Below are positions 25,972 through 35,386 of a DNA stretch of 64,000 nt, in pieces. The notes beneath the pieces were generated by a model that was not told the DNA's origin, did not search any database, and saw only the letters and a list, made by a program, of their open reading frames with translations. The position numbers and the translations under genes are program-made. Each line of letters begins with the position of its first letter. Position 1 is the stretch's first letter. The stretch is from an unicellular cyanobacterium SU3 (lineage in GTDB: Bacteria > Cyanobacteriota > Cyanobacteriia > Cyanobacteriales > Microcystaceae), in the NCBI GenBank assembly GCA_002172675.1, contig NETF01000051.1, positions 1-64,000 on the forward strand, read 5' to 3'.

Positions 25972-26093
25972 GTAAGTAGGTAGGCAAAAACAAACGTAAG
26001 TTTGTAGTAAGTCCTAAGAGAAGATAAACCTAGTCATTATAAAGGCTATAGCCTTGACTACGGGCTTTGTTATTTTATAACCTATCTACTTAC
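25972..26093. repeat. Inverted-repeat element, about 120 bases (MITE-like)
   Basis: GTAAGTAGGTAGG (25972-25984) and CCTATCTACTTAC (26081-26093) are inverted with 12 of 13 matches. Inside lies the perfect palindrome AAGGCTATAGCCTT (26042-26055). It fills most of the gap between two genes. Confidence 0.45.
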
Positions 26094-26108
26094 CTAGACA
26101 ACAATTAA

Positions 26109-28022
26109 CTAAGAATCTAAATACTCATTAAATCGTTTCCTTAACTGTTCAATGGTTAAACCTTTTGTTAAAAATTCTACAAAAGCTTGACCAAATGCCC
26201 AAGCATTATTTTGAATCTCCCCAGACGTATCTAATAATAAAGGCCACAAAGATAACAGATCAAACTTTTTCTTACTATCTTCATCCTCAAACAAACAAAA
26301 TAGATCATAAGCCATTTGTAGTTTACCAATGACAATGGGTAATTGTTCGACTGGAATCTGTTCAGCTAAGGCATAAGCTAACCCAGGGGAACCGGTACTT
26401 AAAGTAGAAATAAACTGCAATACAGGACTTTTTAATAAAGCAGTTATTCCTTGGGTGGTACTCAGTCTTAAAGTACAAGTTTCAATGATTTTAGTAGCAG
26501 CAACCGATCGCGCTTTTTGTTGTTGTAAAAAACGGGCTAATCTTAATTGTTTCGATGGTTCAATGGACTCTAATAACGTATGAGTTAAAGCTTCTACTCC
26601 CCAACTGTCTCGGCCTTGAGTTACGTCACTGGTAACAAGGGGTAAAACTATGTCACATTCTTCCCCAAATACCTCCATACGGTAGGTTGTCGCCTCTCTG
26701 ATACTTGTTTCTTTGGGTAAAGTCCCCTGTTGCCAGTTATAAGGGGGTTGCCACTCTCTGACTGGTCGTAAGCGATCGACTTGGGTAACAATGACAATAA
26801 TGGGTAAGTCTGCAATGTCCTCTTTAACTGCCTTGAGAAAGGTCATATCGATGTCTAAGGAGGGATCAAGGGCCGGGGTCACTAATAAAACCAAATCGGC
26901 TTTTGTACAATAATTTAAGACCTCTTCTCGAAACTCAGGACGGTTAATTTGTTCATACCCTGGCGTATCCCAAAGGGTTAAATAGTCCCCTGTCGGACTG
27001 TCCCAGTGATAAGCAGTAAAATTATCGGTACTGGGTAAAACATCCACCTCTGCTTTATCAGTTTTAAATAAGGTATTGATCAGGCTACTTTTTCCAGCCC
27101 CGGTTCGCCCTGCTAGTAAAATATTAACGGGTTTGGCTTCTATTTCTTCGACTGGTTTAGCTTTAGCAAGGATGTCTCTTAGGGTTTCTGTTTTAGTCGC
27201 AGAAGGGCTTTTTTCTTTAGGGGATAAAGCGTCTGAGGGGAGAAGATTTTTCTCACTGTAAAGGGCGATCGCTTGTTGGGCCAAGGTTTTTAAGGCGGTT
27301 TCTCGGAAGGTTTGCCCTAAATTAACTAATAATTGCTGATTGGCTTGTTTTGTCGATTGTAAGCTAGTTTGTCTGGCGATCGCTGCAGCCGGGTTGAGTA
27401 TCCATTGACTCCAGTTCCAAACTCGCCATAGTTTACGGGCATTGGGTTCTAATTTTTGATACACTTCATAAGCTTGGTAAGCTTGGGCAATACTCGCTTG
27501 ACTGAGGACAGGGGATAATTTTTGCATCCAGCGATCGAGATCGTCGACGGTTCCTCGAATCAGTCCATAAGCTTGGGGAATATAAATATTCAGTAACGGG
27601 TATTTAATTTCTGGGTGATAGATATGAGCGATCGCACTAACTAAATTTTGACACCGTTGCCAAAACATTGCCCAGTCTTCCCAAAAGGGAGGATCGTTGC
27701 GTGTTTCTTGGATAATCTCACTCAGAATGGCCTCTATCTTGTTCAGGGTTTCTTTATCCCCAACGGTTATAGCCATTTCTTTCTGTTCGTTATCAACTTC
27801 TTCGTTAACTTCAGTGATTAGGGTTTCAATCTGTTGTTCTACGGGTTTAGTCCATTTCACCAACAACCAACGCCAACCTAAAAAGATTAAGATAAAAATA
27901 CCCCAAATCCAATTAATTCTCCATTGATGAATCTGTAGACCGGCTGCAATGATAAAAAAACTAACAATAATGACCAGGGGACTTGCTAATATGACCCATT
28001 GCCAAGATTTTAATTTAATCAT
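26109..28022 (-). CDS. Membrane-anchored Era-like GTPase (dynamin/YcjX-like cyanobacterial group)
   Basis: 637 residues. Two N-terminal membrane segments (about 8-27 and 33-52). A long helical region follows, then a GTPase domain at ~297-440 with G1 GRTGAGKSS, G3 DTPG (in LTLWDTPGYEQ) and G4 TQVD. The C-terminal ~190 residues are helical. G4 TQVD in place of NKxD is a known variant. The family is widespread in cyanobacteria, and some relatives help shape membranes, but no specific function is known. Contains two HIP1 sites. A non-specific P-loop role in membrane remodelling is only a guess. Confidence 0.8.
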   Translation of the reverse strand: MIKLKSWQWVILASPLVIIVSFFIIAAGLQIHQWRINWIWGIFILIFLGWRWLLVKWTKPVEQQIETLITEVNEEVDNEQKEMAITVGDKETLNKIEAILSEIIQETRNDPPFWEDWAMFWQRCQNLVSAIAHIYHPEIKYPLLNIYIPQAYGLIRGTVDDLDRWMQKLSPVLSQASIAQAYQAYEVYQKLEPNARKLWRVWNWSQWILNPAAAIARQTSLQSTKQANQQLLVNLGQTFRETALKTLAQQAIALYSEKNLLPSDALSPKEKSPSATKTETLRDILAKAKPVEEIEAKPVNILLAGRTGAGKSSLINTLFKTDKAEVDVLPSTDNFTAYHWDSPTGDYLTLWDTPGYEQINRPEFREEVLNYCTKADLVLLVTPALDPSLDIDMTFLKAVKEDIADLPIIVIVTQVDRLRPVREWQPPYNWQQGTLPKETSIREATTYRMEVFGEECDIVLPLVTSDVTQGRDSWGVEALTHTLLESIEPSKQLRLARFLQQQKARSVAATKIIETCTLRLSTTQGITALLKSPVLQFISTLSTGSPGLAYALAEQIPVEQLPIVIGKLQMAYDLFCLFEDEDSKKKFDLLSLWPLLLDTSGEIQNNAWAFGQAFVEFLTKGLTIEQLRKRFNEYLDS

Positions 28023-28134
28023 TTTGTTTGCTTTTCCTGTATAATAATCATTATTTTATCTAAATAATATTGAAACGTTAGCAATCGTTAGAAAAATAAT
28101 TCAATTAATTATCAATCTTTCTCTATCGTAAATT

Positions 28135-28509
28135 ATGCCCTCTTTGACCTTATCAGAAATTACTTATTATCGTTCTCAACTGGCTGACTATCCTGATGCT
28201 ATTACTGCTTTAGATGAAATTGTTGTCTGTGACGGTGACTTAGAAGATGCTGCCATTAACCTTGCTTTAAGTGTAGGACAAACCCCCGATCGCACGGACT
28301 GGTTAGAGGGATTAGCCAAACGATATCGAGTAGAAATCTGCAAAGAAAACCTGATCAATGAACTGTCTCAAGGTCATATTATTCCTGTGATTAATCATTT
28401 AATGACAACGAAAATCGGTCCCGATATTTTAGTTTTACCTGTAGTGTTATATGTTCTTAAAACAGGAGTAGAAGATTTTTGTTCTTCTTTAAAGCTTAAG
28501 ATAACATAA
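28135..28509 (+). CDS. Hypothetical protein, cyanobacterial type
   Basis: 124 residues, soluble, helical, acidic in the first half. I do not recognise a domain. MPSLTLSEITYYRSQLADYP and the ICKENLINELSQGHIIPVIN stretch look ordered. It converges on the acid-sugar kinase gene with an 8-base gap, and lies divergent from the GTPase gene. Confidence 0.55.
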   Translation: MPSLTLSEITYYRSQLADYPDAITALDEIVVCDGDLEDAAINLALSVGQTPDRTDWLEGLAKRYRVEICKENLINELSQGHIIPVINHLMTTKIGPDILVLPVVLYVLKTGVEDFCSSLKLKIT

Positions 28510-28517
28510 TTTATTTT

Positions 28518-29834
28518 TTATTGTTTCAAGCGAGAATAAACGGTACTTAACCCTTGAATATTTCCTACATTTCCAGGGAACAAAACGACGGGTAAATTAG
28601 GAAATAAAGGATGATCTTTTTCGGTTCTAACCATTGAACAACCGGCTAAAACTTGTCCTAATAAACGCACTGCTTGTAACTGTAAACCGACACTTAACAC
28701 ATCATTAGAGGTAATCCCTCCTTTACTAATTAAAAAGCTAATTTCACGGGGTAAACCTTGAACCACTTCCATTAATAAAGAGGAAACCGCTACCCCAAAA
28801 TCTAACCTTTTTTGTACAGTTTCAAAGGTTAATTCTTCCCTACTGGTATAAACGACGGGGGTTTTATTTTGTTCAAAAACGCTTTTAACTCCTTCCAAAA
28901 TGCTGTTTAATAATTCATCTTTTTTATCAGGATGATCTCGCAACTCTTTAACATCAACTTCTATCCCTACCACATCTGATTGAGTTAGTAAATCCTGTAA
29001 TTGTTGGGTGGTTTTCTTCACATGAGAACCGACTAATACTACCCCAGGTTTATCCGTTGGTTTATATTCTGCCATTTTTTCGGCTGCAATGGGTTGTTTA
29101 CCCAGTTGGGCCAAAGAGGTTAAAATACTAGCAGCACTACGGAATAAAAACCGTTTTCCTGATGCTGCTGCGGTTAATAAATCTTGAGCAAATTGATCTA
29201 AATCTTCTTGTTTTTCCCCATCAACTACCCCACATTGATTTCCTTGTAGTTGCATCAATCTTTCTAAGCTACCTTGTCGAATCTCTGGTAATAAAAATCG
29301 TTCAACTTCTGTTGATTTAATGTCTCCTTTTGTCTTTTCTTCTACATAGTCGGGTAGATAACTATGATGATAAGCAAAAACAGAGTCTTTGGCAAATTCG
29401 GTTTCATGAACTGGAGTTAATGTCCCTTCAATGTTTAAATAATGAACACTGTCAAGGGTTTGTCTTCCTCCTTCAAAAAAGGCAGGAATGAGAAAATGAG
29501 CGTCAAAACCGCCTAATTCTTCGGCAATGACATTGGTTTCTATGGGATAATGACCTCTGAGAGTAGAGTCGGAACGACTAACAATTAAAAAATCTTCGAT
29601 CTTTTCTGCTTCTATAGCAATTTTGAGATTATGACACACTTCCCCGGTGACTTCTGCTGCCTTTTCGGGGGTTAATGCCCTTGTATTGGTCAAAATAAAG
29701 AAGATGGGTACTTCATCCCTTAACCCTAATCTTAATGTCTCCACGTCCCACTGCATTAACAGTAAACAACTATGTACCGTTTGGGAACCTGTAGGATCAT
29801 CATCTAAGACAATAATTTTCGGTTGCTGACTCAT
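28518..29834 (-). CDS. Four-carbon acid sugar kinase family protein (OtnK/DUF1537)
   Basis: 438 residues from ATG 29834, chosen because homologues begin MSQQPKIIVLDDDPTGSQTV; an upstream ATG at 29888 adds 18 unlikely residues. The first domain has DDDPTGSQTVHSC and the central SRSDSTLRGHYPIET, the second has GGITSNDVLSVGL. These are DUF1537 family marks; members phosphorylate D-erythronate, L-threonate or related acids. No cognate dehydrogenase or isomerase lies nearby, so the substrate is unknown. Confidence 0.85.
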   Translation of the reverse strand: MSQQPKIIVLDDDPTGSQTVHSCLLLMQWDVETLRLGLRDEVPIFFILTNTRALTPEKAAEVTGEVCHNLKIAIEAEKIEDFLIVSRSDSTLRGHYPIETNVIAEELGGFDAHFLIPAFFEGGRQTLDSVHYLNIEGTLTPVHETEFAKDSVFAYHHSYLPDYVEEKTKGDIKSTEVERFLLPEIRQGSLERLMQLQGNQCGVVDGEKQEDLDQFAQDLLTAAASGKRFLFRSAASILTSLAQLGKQPIAAEKMAEYKPTDKPGVVLVGSHVKKTTQQLQDLLTQSDVVGIEVDVKELRDHPDKKDELLNSILEGVKSVFEQNKTPVVYTSREELTFETVQKRLDFGVAVSSLLMEVVQGLPREISFLISKGGITSNDVLSVGLQLQAVRLLGQVLAGCSMVRTEKDHPLFPNLPVVLFPGNVGNIQGLSTVYSRLKQ

Positions 29835-29904
29835 GGTTTGACTACTGCGATCGCCTTTTCTATTGTCCCATGAGTTGTGGCGAAGCACTAAGGTTTTACT
29901 ATGA

Positions 29905-29950
29905 ATAATTGATAATGAAATATCAATTATCCATTATCAATTATCCATTA
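29905..29950. repeat. Iterated ATTGATAATGG / ATAATTG-type repeat at rplT stop
   Basis: ATATCAATTATCCATTATCA and ATTATCCATTA repeated, extending into the rplT stop codon (29948-29950). Simple repeats of this kind recur in cyanobacterial spacers; a related stretch lies at 13149-13170. Confidence 0.5.
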
Positions 29951-30301
29951 TTTGGCTGCACTAGCGGTTTCTACTACCTTGGCAAAGGCTTGAGGATCAA
30001 GAATTGCTAGTTGTGCTAACATCTTACGATTGATCTCAATATTGGCCTTTTTCATGTGACCAATTAATTGACTGTAACTCATGCCATTTTGTCTGGCTGC
30101 AGCATTAATCCGAGTGATCCACAAGCGACGAAAATCCCGTTTCCGCTTCTTGCGATCGCGATAAGCATTTCGTAATGCTTTCATCACCTGTTGATTGGCG
30201 GTACGGAATAGCCGAGAGTGGCTTCCTCTGAATCCTTTAGCGAGTTTAAGGATTTTTTTACGACGTTTGCGGGCAACATTGCCCCGTTTTACCCTTGTCA
30301 T
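29948..30301 (-). CDS. rplT: 50S ribosomal protein L20
   Basis: 117 residues, full length. Very basic: [53 protein letters not shown] (motifs, quoted in parts). L20 is needed for early 50S assembly and contacts 23S rRNA. It follows rpmI by 41 bases on the same strand; infC is not upstream, which is usual in cyanobacteria. The tail ends [14 protein letters not shown]. The stop lies inside a simple repeat. Confidence 0.97.
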   Translation of the reverse strand: MTRVKRGNVARKRRKKILKLAKGFRGSHSRLFRTANQQVMKALRNAYRDRKKRKRDFRRLWITRINAAARQNGMSYSQLIGHMKKANIEINRKMLAQLAILDPQAFAKVVETASAAK

Positions 30302-30342
30302 AGTTACCTTGTTTGTATTTAATGGACGTAAGTGATCGAGTT

Positions 30343-30546
30343 TTAGATGTAAGGTAGCATTAAGCGAACGTTATCTTCATCCTGTTCGCTCACTAAGGCT
30401 GTGTTGGAAAGGCGACGACGCTTTCTTTCAGCACTTTTGTGATTTAATAAGTGATTTTTGAAAGCTTTCCGCCGAACAATCTTCTTGCCGCTTCCTGTTA
30501 CTCGAAAACGCTTGGCGGCAGCTTTGCGCGTTTTTAGTTTAGGCAT
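30343..30546 (-). CDS. rpmI: 50S ribosomal protein L35
   Basis: 67 residues, normal length. [20 protein letters not shown] and [14 protein letters not shown]-like sequence (here [17 protein letters not shown]) are the signature of bL35. First gene of the rpmI-rplT unit. Its upstream region also carries a terminator for the next gene on the same strand. Confidence 0.97.
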   Translation of the reverse strand: MPKLKTRKAAAKRFRVTGSGKKIVRRKAFKNHLLNHKSAERKRRRLSNTALVSEQDEDNVRLMLPYI

Positions 30547-30620
30547 AAATTTATATAAAATTTCGACACAATTACCTATTTTAACATAGAATATCTGTTA
30601 ATTGCAAGATTATCTAGGTT

Positions 30621-30649
30621 AAAAAGTCTTCTTGGAAAAGAAGACTTTT
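30621..30649 (-). terminator. Strong rho-independent terminator of the PEP-CTERM gene
   Basis: 12-bp stem AAAAGTCTTCTT (30622-30633) with AAGAAGACTTTT (30638-30649), loop GGAA. On the minus strand it follows the stop at 30659 within ten bases and ends in a run of T. Confidence 0.8.
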
Positions 30650-30658
30650 AGTTGATAA

Positions 30659-31300
30659 CTATGAGCGATCGCTCCGATTTTGTTTCACTAACACACCAAC
30701 TAATCCAATCATGGCTAAAGCTGTCACTGATGTGGGTTCTGGGATGGGGGTAGAAGTGGGGGTGACAGTTCCTAGGTCATCAGCGTCGGAGTTATTAGTA
30801 CTAGGGTTATCAGTATCAGGATTATTAGTACCGAGGTTATCTAAGATACCATCGAGATTATTTCCATTTGGCTGTAGCATTGATGTCACTGTCATTAAAT
30901 CAATGATCTGACTATCTTGAGGTATTAAATCAGCAAAATCTTCATTAAAACCTGATGGAATGATGTCATTGATCTCCGTTCCATCACTACTATTATTATT
31001 AGAAGAATCTGGTGAACTTTGGGAACTTACAAAGGGAGAAGATGAGCCACCACCACTATTACCGCTACCACCACTACCACCACCACTATTAAAATTTGAT
31101 GAATTGGGGTTTCCCTGATTATTAAATGGTGAAGGAGGGGGATTTATTTCTGATGAATTATCAAAGTCAATATTGAATAGCTCAAATGGCTCAATTAATT
31201 GTGCTGCTGAGGCTGGAATTGAGTATAAAGTGATCATTCCGAATGATATTATAGACGGAATGTATTTTCTTATTTTTGGTTTAAATATTGAGTTTGACAT
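30659..31300 (-). CDS. PEP-CTERM sorted exported protein
   Basis: 213 residues. A signal peptide (KIRKYIPSIISFGMITLYSIPASA) is followed by a low-complexity Gly/Ser/Asn region (SGGGSGGSGNSGGGSSSPF). The C-terminus is PIPEPTSVTALAMIGLVGVL followed by VKQNRSDRS, a PEP motif, hydrophobic segment and basic tail. This is the PEP-CTERM sorting signal, recognised by exosortase for release or anchoring at the cell surface. No exosortase is in this window. The mature part has no known fold and may be an extracellular matrix component. Confidence 0.82.
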   Translation of the reverse strand: MSNSIFKPKIRKYIPSIISFGMITLYSIPASAAQLIEPFELFNIDFDNSSEINPPPSPFNNQGNPNSSNFNSGGGSGGSGNSGGGSSSPFVSSQSSPDSSNNNSSDGTEINDIIPSGFNEDFADLIPQDSQIIDLMTVTSMLQPNGNNLDGILDNLGTNNPDTDNPSTNNSDADDLGTVTPTSTPIPEPTSVTALAMIGLVGVLVKQNRSDRS

Positions 31301-31805
31301 TTTCTATAACCTTTTCTATTACCAAAAAATTGTAATTATGCTAATCAATAACAAATAAGCTTGGAAATTATATGTATTCCAGGCAAGTAAATTCATTAAA
31401 CTGTGGTGTATTCAATTAGTTATATACTTAATTGAAACTACTTTATATCACCAGTTTATATCAATAAAAAAGGATTGTCTTGTTATTAGAAAAAGATCCT
31501 TGTTTCTACTCATAAAACTAAAATTAGTATCCCAACACTATCCCTAAAAATACTTAGAGGCTTAGGTAATTTCTTATAGATAGGAACATAGATATAGCGT
31601 TTTCATTTGAGTTGTCAACTGGCTAGTTTAGTAAGGCAGGAGTAAGTTTTCACATTTCATTTGTAAACACTATAATTGATTTTTTATATAGAAAATAAAC
31701 AAATGCTTGATAATTGGCAAAACTCTCGAACCACTTTGAGAATTAAGGATCACGAAACCTTTTAAGGTGGGCATTGCCCACCCTACCTACTTTTGAGAAT
31801 TGGTA
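31301..31805. other. Spacer between PEP-CTERM and solute-binding genes
   Basis: 505 AT-rich bases with no gene seen. Should contain the PEP-CTERM promoter near its start. A family A palindrome lies at its end. Confidence 0.45.
31763..31786. repeat. Palindromic repeat, family A
   Basis: TAAGGTGGGCATTGCCCACC followed by CTAC, 19 bases past the stop of the minus-strand solute-binding gene, where it could end its transcript. Confidence 0.85.
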
Positions 31806-33113
31806 TTATTTGCCTAATAACCGTCTTGTTTCATTTGCTGCTTTTTTCATGGCTTGTTCAGGAGTCATTTGATTGGTTATGGCTGCACTTAGATAACGTT
31901 GTAAAATATCAGAGGCTTGAGCATATTGAGCAATGGGGGGTCGCAGTGCTGCATTTTCCACGACTTCCAATAATTCAGAATAATAAGGATATTTGGCTAA
32001 AATCTGAGGATCATTAAATAAAGCGCGACGACTAGGAACATAGCCTGTGGCTAAGATAAATCTGCGTTGTATATCTTGGCTACTGAAAAATTTAGCCACT
32101 TCCCAAGCTGCGTCGGGGTGTTGACTACTGGCGGTAATACCAAGACCCCAACCTCCTAAACAAGCACCACTAGAGTGGTTGGGAGTGTGAACCATTGGTT
32201 TAATAGCAAATTGACCCTGAACAGGAGAATCATCAGCCGATAAAAGTCCAAACGCATAGGGCCAATTACGCATGAAAACAGCATCACCATTTTGAAAGAG
32301 ACGACGAACTTCTTCTTCTGCGTAAGTGGTAATACCGGGGGGTGACACTTGTTGTTCTAGAGTTGTGCGTAAAAAGTCTGCTGCTTCTATGGCTTCGGGG
32401 CTATCTAAACCGACTTCTAGGGTATCTGGATCAACCCAAAATGCTCCATATCCAGCTAAAACTTCAACAAACATAGCTGATAACCCTTCATACTGTTTTC
32501 CTTGCCATAGATAACCCCATTCTGCTAGGTTTTCTGTTTGTAAGGTTTGGGAGATATTTAATAATTCAGTGAAGGTGTTAGGGGGTTCATATCCACCTTG
32601 GTTTAATAAGTCAGTGCGATAATAAAGCATTCCTCCATCAGAACGCACCGGCATCCGATATAATTCTCCGTTGTATCTTCCTCCATCAATATCTCCATCT
32701 AAAAATTCCTCTAGGTTGATGTTGTCCTTATCCACTAAGTCTGATAATCCTTTTAACCATCCGGCGGCAGCAAATTTAGGAACCCAGACAATATCCATAA
32801 ATACGAGATCGTAAGGAGAATTACCTAATAAAAATGAGGAGGTATATAGGTCTTCTACTTGGTTGGTTGCGTTGGGTCCTTCAATAATTTCTAATTCAAT
32901 GTCAGAATGTTGTTCGTTAAATTCTTGTACGAAAGGTTCCCATTGGGCTGCTTCTAATGCTTGCATTAATATCGTAACTTTTGCAGGAGCCGCATTTAAA
33001 CCTGGAACAATAGTCACCAACATTAAGCATAGACAAACAGCGATAGGGATAGCAAAACGAATGACCGCAGAAAGTCTTTTGACAGAGGGATTCATAGGTG
33101 ACTGAGTTCTCAT
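31806..33113 (-). CDS. ABC-transporter solute-binding protein, family 1 (sugar type)
   Basis: 435 residues. A signal segment (AVIRFAIPIAVCLCLMLVTIVPGLNA) directs export to the periplasm. The mature part has SBP_bac_1 features: FVQEFNEQHSDIELEIIEGP, PYDLVFMDIVWVPKFAAAGWL, GAFWVDPDTLEV and AWEVAKFFSSQDIQRRF. It likely captures a disaccharide or glycosylglycerol-type solute. No permease or ATPase lies next to it, so it works with components elsewhere. The nearest gene upstream is ftrV. Confidence 0.85.
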   Translation of the reverse strand: MRTQSPMNPSVKRLSAVIRFAIPIAVCLCLMLVTIVPGLNAAPAKVTILMQALEAAQWEPFVQEFNEQHSDIELEIIEGPNATNQVEDLYTSSFLLGNSPYDLVFMDIVWVPKFAAAGWLKGLSDLVDKDNINLEEFLDGDIDGGRYNGELYRMPVRSDGGMLYYRTDLLNQGGYEPPNTFTELLNISQTLQTENLAEWGYLWQGKQYEGLSAMFVEVLAGYGAFWVDPDTLEVGLDSPEAIEAADFLRTTLEQQVSPPGITTYAEEEVRRLFQNGDAVFMRNWPYAFGLLSADDSPVQGQFAIKPMVHTPNHSSGACLGGWGLGITASSQHPDAAWEVAKFFSSQDIQRRFILATGYVPSRRALFNDPQILAKYPYYSELLEVVENAALRPPIAQYAQASDILQRYLSAAITNQMTPEQAMKKAANETRRLLGK

Positions 33114-33196
33114 ACTTTAGGCTACTGGTTGGTTGAGTTCAGATGTGGATTAAGGGGAGATGAGGGAGAAGTCTCAACGCCTTAACCCTTATCTTT

Positions 33197-33433
33197 CTAA
33201 GCTGTTTCGATAACTTCTACTTCATTGTCACGAAAATGAGCGCGAAATCGTTTTTCAAACTTGACTAATATGGGTAGGTTAGCACTAACGGGCCGCCCTC
33301 GCCAGTTGGTGACGATATCGATTATCTCTCCCTCCATTCCTTTGATATCAAATGGTTCTTTCTTATGTTGAGGATGATGATAAACAATAACAGATTCTAT
33401 AACACGGACGCGATCGCCAATTTTCATATTCAT
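33197..33433 (-). CDS. ftrV: Ferredoxin-thioredoxin reductase, variable chain
   Basis: 78 residues, the usual size for the cyanobacterial alpha (variable) chain. The SH3-like barrel shows KIGDRVRVIESVIVYHHPQH, FDIKGMEGEIIDIV and FRAHFRDNEVEVI. It caps the catalytic chain (FtrC, not seen here), which relays electrons from ferredoxin to thioredoxin in the light. It has no cysteines of its own. A strong marker that this is a cyanobacterium or relative. Confidence 0.95.
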   Translation of the reverse strand: MNMKIGDRVRVIESVIVYHHPQHKKEPFDIKGMEGEIIDIVTNWRGRPVSANLPILVKFEKRFRAHFRDNEVEVIETA

Positions 33434-33662
33434 TCAGTCTCTATGATCCTCCTATTAAGGCTATTATGGAGATAGTTTACAACTTTACCATTTTTACATA
33501 GAGTGTCACTGGATTACAGGAGAATAGATTGTTGTCATGTTTAAATCAGCTTCTTTAGGGAATTTCTAAACAATTCATTAATAAGTTAATTAATATAAAG
33601 AACCCTTGAGTTGTTATTGATTTTATGTCTATGATTATGGTTTATAGTTAAATCTTAAGAGG

Positions 33663-35369
33663 ATGATCTTTCGTATCTTAAGAAAGCAGTTATCGTGTCG
33701 ACAGGTTGCGGTTATTATTGGCCGATTAATAATTATTGAGTTCCTATTATTGGGATTTGGAATATTAGCGGTTAGTAAGCATTATTATACTTATGAATAT
33801 CATAATTTTTCTCAGTCGCAAAACGTAGCTCATAATAATTTTTTTCCGTCATTACCTCTAGCCTTATCTTATGCCATAACTAATAATCAAACTGATCAAA
33901 TCAATAGGATTTTAAGGGATGATTATGGTGTATGGAAACTGGTTATGACTGATGCAGAGGGTAAAAAAGTGATTAATTATTCTCAAGAAAATTTTGACAA
34001 AGAAAGAAATGAAATCAGTAATCTATCTCAGCTAAATCTTAGAAAATATTCTTATAACTTATTGTTAAATCCTTCTTCAAAACAAGCTCAATCTTATTAT
34101 TTTGATAATCCTAGAAACCTTGATAATTTAGAGAGTTTAATCGACGAAGAATTATTACTGGGTCGAGTTTATTATATCAATAATATTTCAGTTAATTTTC
34201 AACAGAAATTATCACAATGGTTAAGTAATCCGTTTGCTAATAATAGTCGTTTTCCTGTTTATAATTTAACGATATTATTATTTATAATTGGTGGGCTATT
34301 TATTTGGAGTTTTACCGAGTTTTTCCTAACTTATAGAATTTTAACTCATCGAGAAAAAGAACAACTATCCCGAAGAATTGAACTAGAAAAAGAATTAGTA
34401 CAACAAGAAATAGAAAAAAGAAAAATCGCTGATCAAAATCAAGACATATTGAGAAATAAACAAAGTAAGTTAAAAAAAGAAATAGCTATCCTCCAGAATA
34501 ATTTAAAAGAAAAAATCAATCAAAATTCACGTTTAATTGAGGACAGAGAGAAAGAACAGCAGAAATTAGAAGAATTAGAAAATAAGCAAACTCAAAAAAT
34601 TAAAAATCTCCAAAAGATTATTAAAGAATATGAACAAGAAATTTTAATTTTAGAAGTATGGCAAGAAAGGTCTCAAGAATTAGAAACAATTAAACAAGAA
34701 AAAAACAACTTATTACTAGAATTATCAGAGTATGAAAACTTAGAAAGAAAAAGCAAAGAACAAGTGAACTCTCTTAGAGAAAAAATTAAACTTTTAATGA
34801 CTCAAAAACAAGAAGCTGAAGAAAAAATAAATGATTTACAAACGGTTCAGTTATCTAACGAAACATCCATTCAAGAAAGAGAAGAACTGATTCAAAAAGA
34901 GTTTGAAAGACAAATCAATTTAATCAAGTTAGAATCAGAATATGCGTTTGAAGAAGCACAAACCATAGAACAAGAAAAAGAAAAAATACTTCTACAAAAT
35001 AAGTCACTTAAAGAACAATTAAACTCAGAAATTGAAAAAAATAAATATTTAGAATTTGCATTAGAAACTTATAAGAAAGACAAGGATGATATTAACAATG
35101 AAACCAATACTAACCATAATAGTAATTATCCTTCCATCCCTACATCTTATTTAACTAACATATCGAGTCGGAAAGCGATTAAAGCTTTTCAGAAATTAGG
35201 ATTTGAAAAAGATAGACATAATGGCGACCATTTTATTTTAAAGAAAATAGAAACTAATACGATTACTGTTCCTATTCCCCATCCTCGGCAAGAACTGAAT
35301 CCTCTGACTTTAAAAAATATTTTAATACAAACAAATACGAGTCTAGAAGACTTTTTAGATAATTTGTAG
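33663..35369 (+). CDS. Membrane sensor-like protein with long coiled coil and C-terminal HicA-like domain
   Basis: 568 residues. Two membrane segments (about 15-38 and 202-222) bracket a ~160-residue external region with no named fold. A basic helix then leads into ~250 residues of heptad coiled coil (QQEIEKRKIADQNQ, LKEKINQNSRLIEDREKE). Residues ~490-568 (ISSRKAIKAFQKLGFEKDRH, DHFILKKI, VPIPHPRQELNPLTLKNIL) match HicA/YcfA toxin-like dsRNA-binding domains, including a His in DHF, where HicA has its active-site His. No HicB antitoxin gene follows. It is not a normal HicA (~70 residues). The combination suggests a membrane-signalled RNA-binding or cleaving protein; this is inference. Confidence 0.7.
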   Translation: MIFRILRKQLSCRQVAVIIGRLIIIEFLLLGFGILAVSKHYYTYEYHNFSQSQNVAHNNFFPSLPLALSYAITNNQTDQINRILRDDYGVWKLVMTDAEGKKVINYSQENFDKERNEISNLSQLNLRKYSYNLLLNPSSKQAQSYYFDNPRNLDNLESLIDEELLLGRVYYINNISVNFQQKLSQWLSNPFANNSRFPVYNLTILLFIIGGLFIWSFTEFFLTYRILTHREKEQLSRRIELEKELVQQEIEKRKIADQNQDILRNKQSKLKKEIAILQNNLKEKINQNSRLIEDREKEQQKLEELENKQTQKIKNLQKIIKEYEQEILILEVWQERSQELETIKQEKNNLLLELSEYENLERKSKEQVNSLREKIKLLMTQKQEAEEKINDLQTVQLSNETSIQEREELIQKEFERQINLIKLESEYAFEEAQTIEQEKEKILLQNKSLKEQLNSEIEKNKYLEFALETYKKDKDDINNETNTNHNSNYPSIPTSYLTNISSRKAIKAFQKLGFEKDRHNGDHFILKKIETNTITVPIPHPRQELNPLTLKNILIQTNTSLEDFLDNL

Positions 35370-35386
35370 GAGTATTATAAACTATG

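Noticed and set aside
29948-30546. rpmI-rplT without infC as unusual
   Set aside because: This pairing without infC is normal in cyanobacteria.
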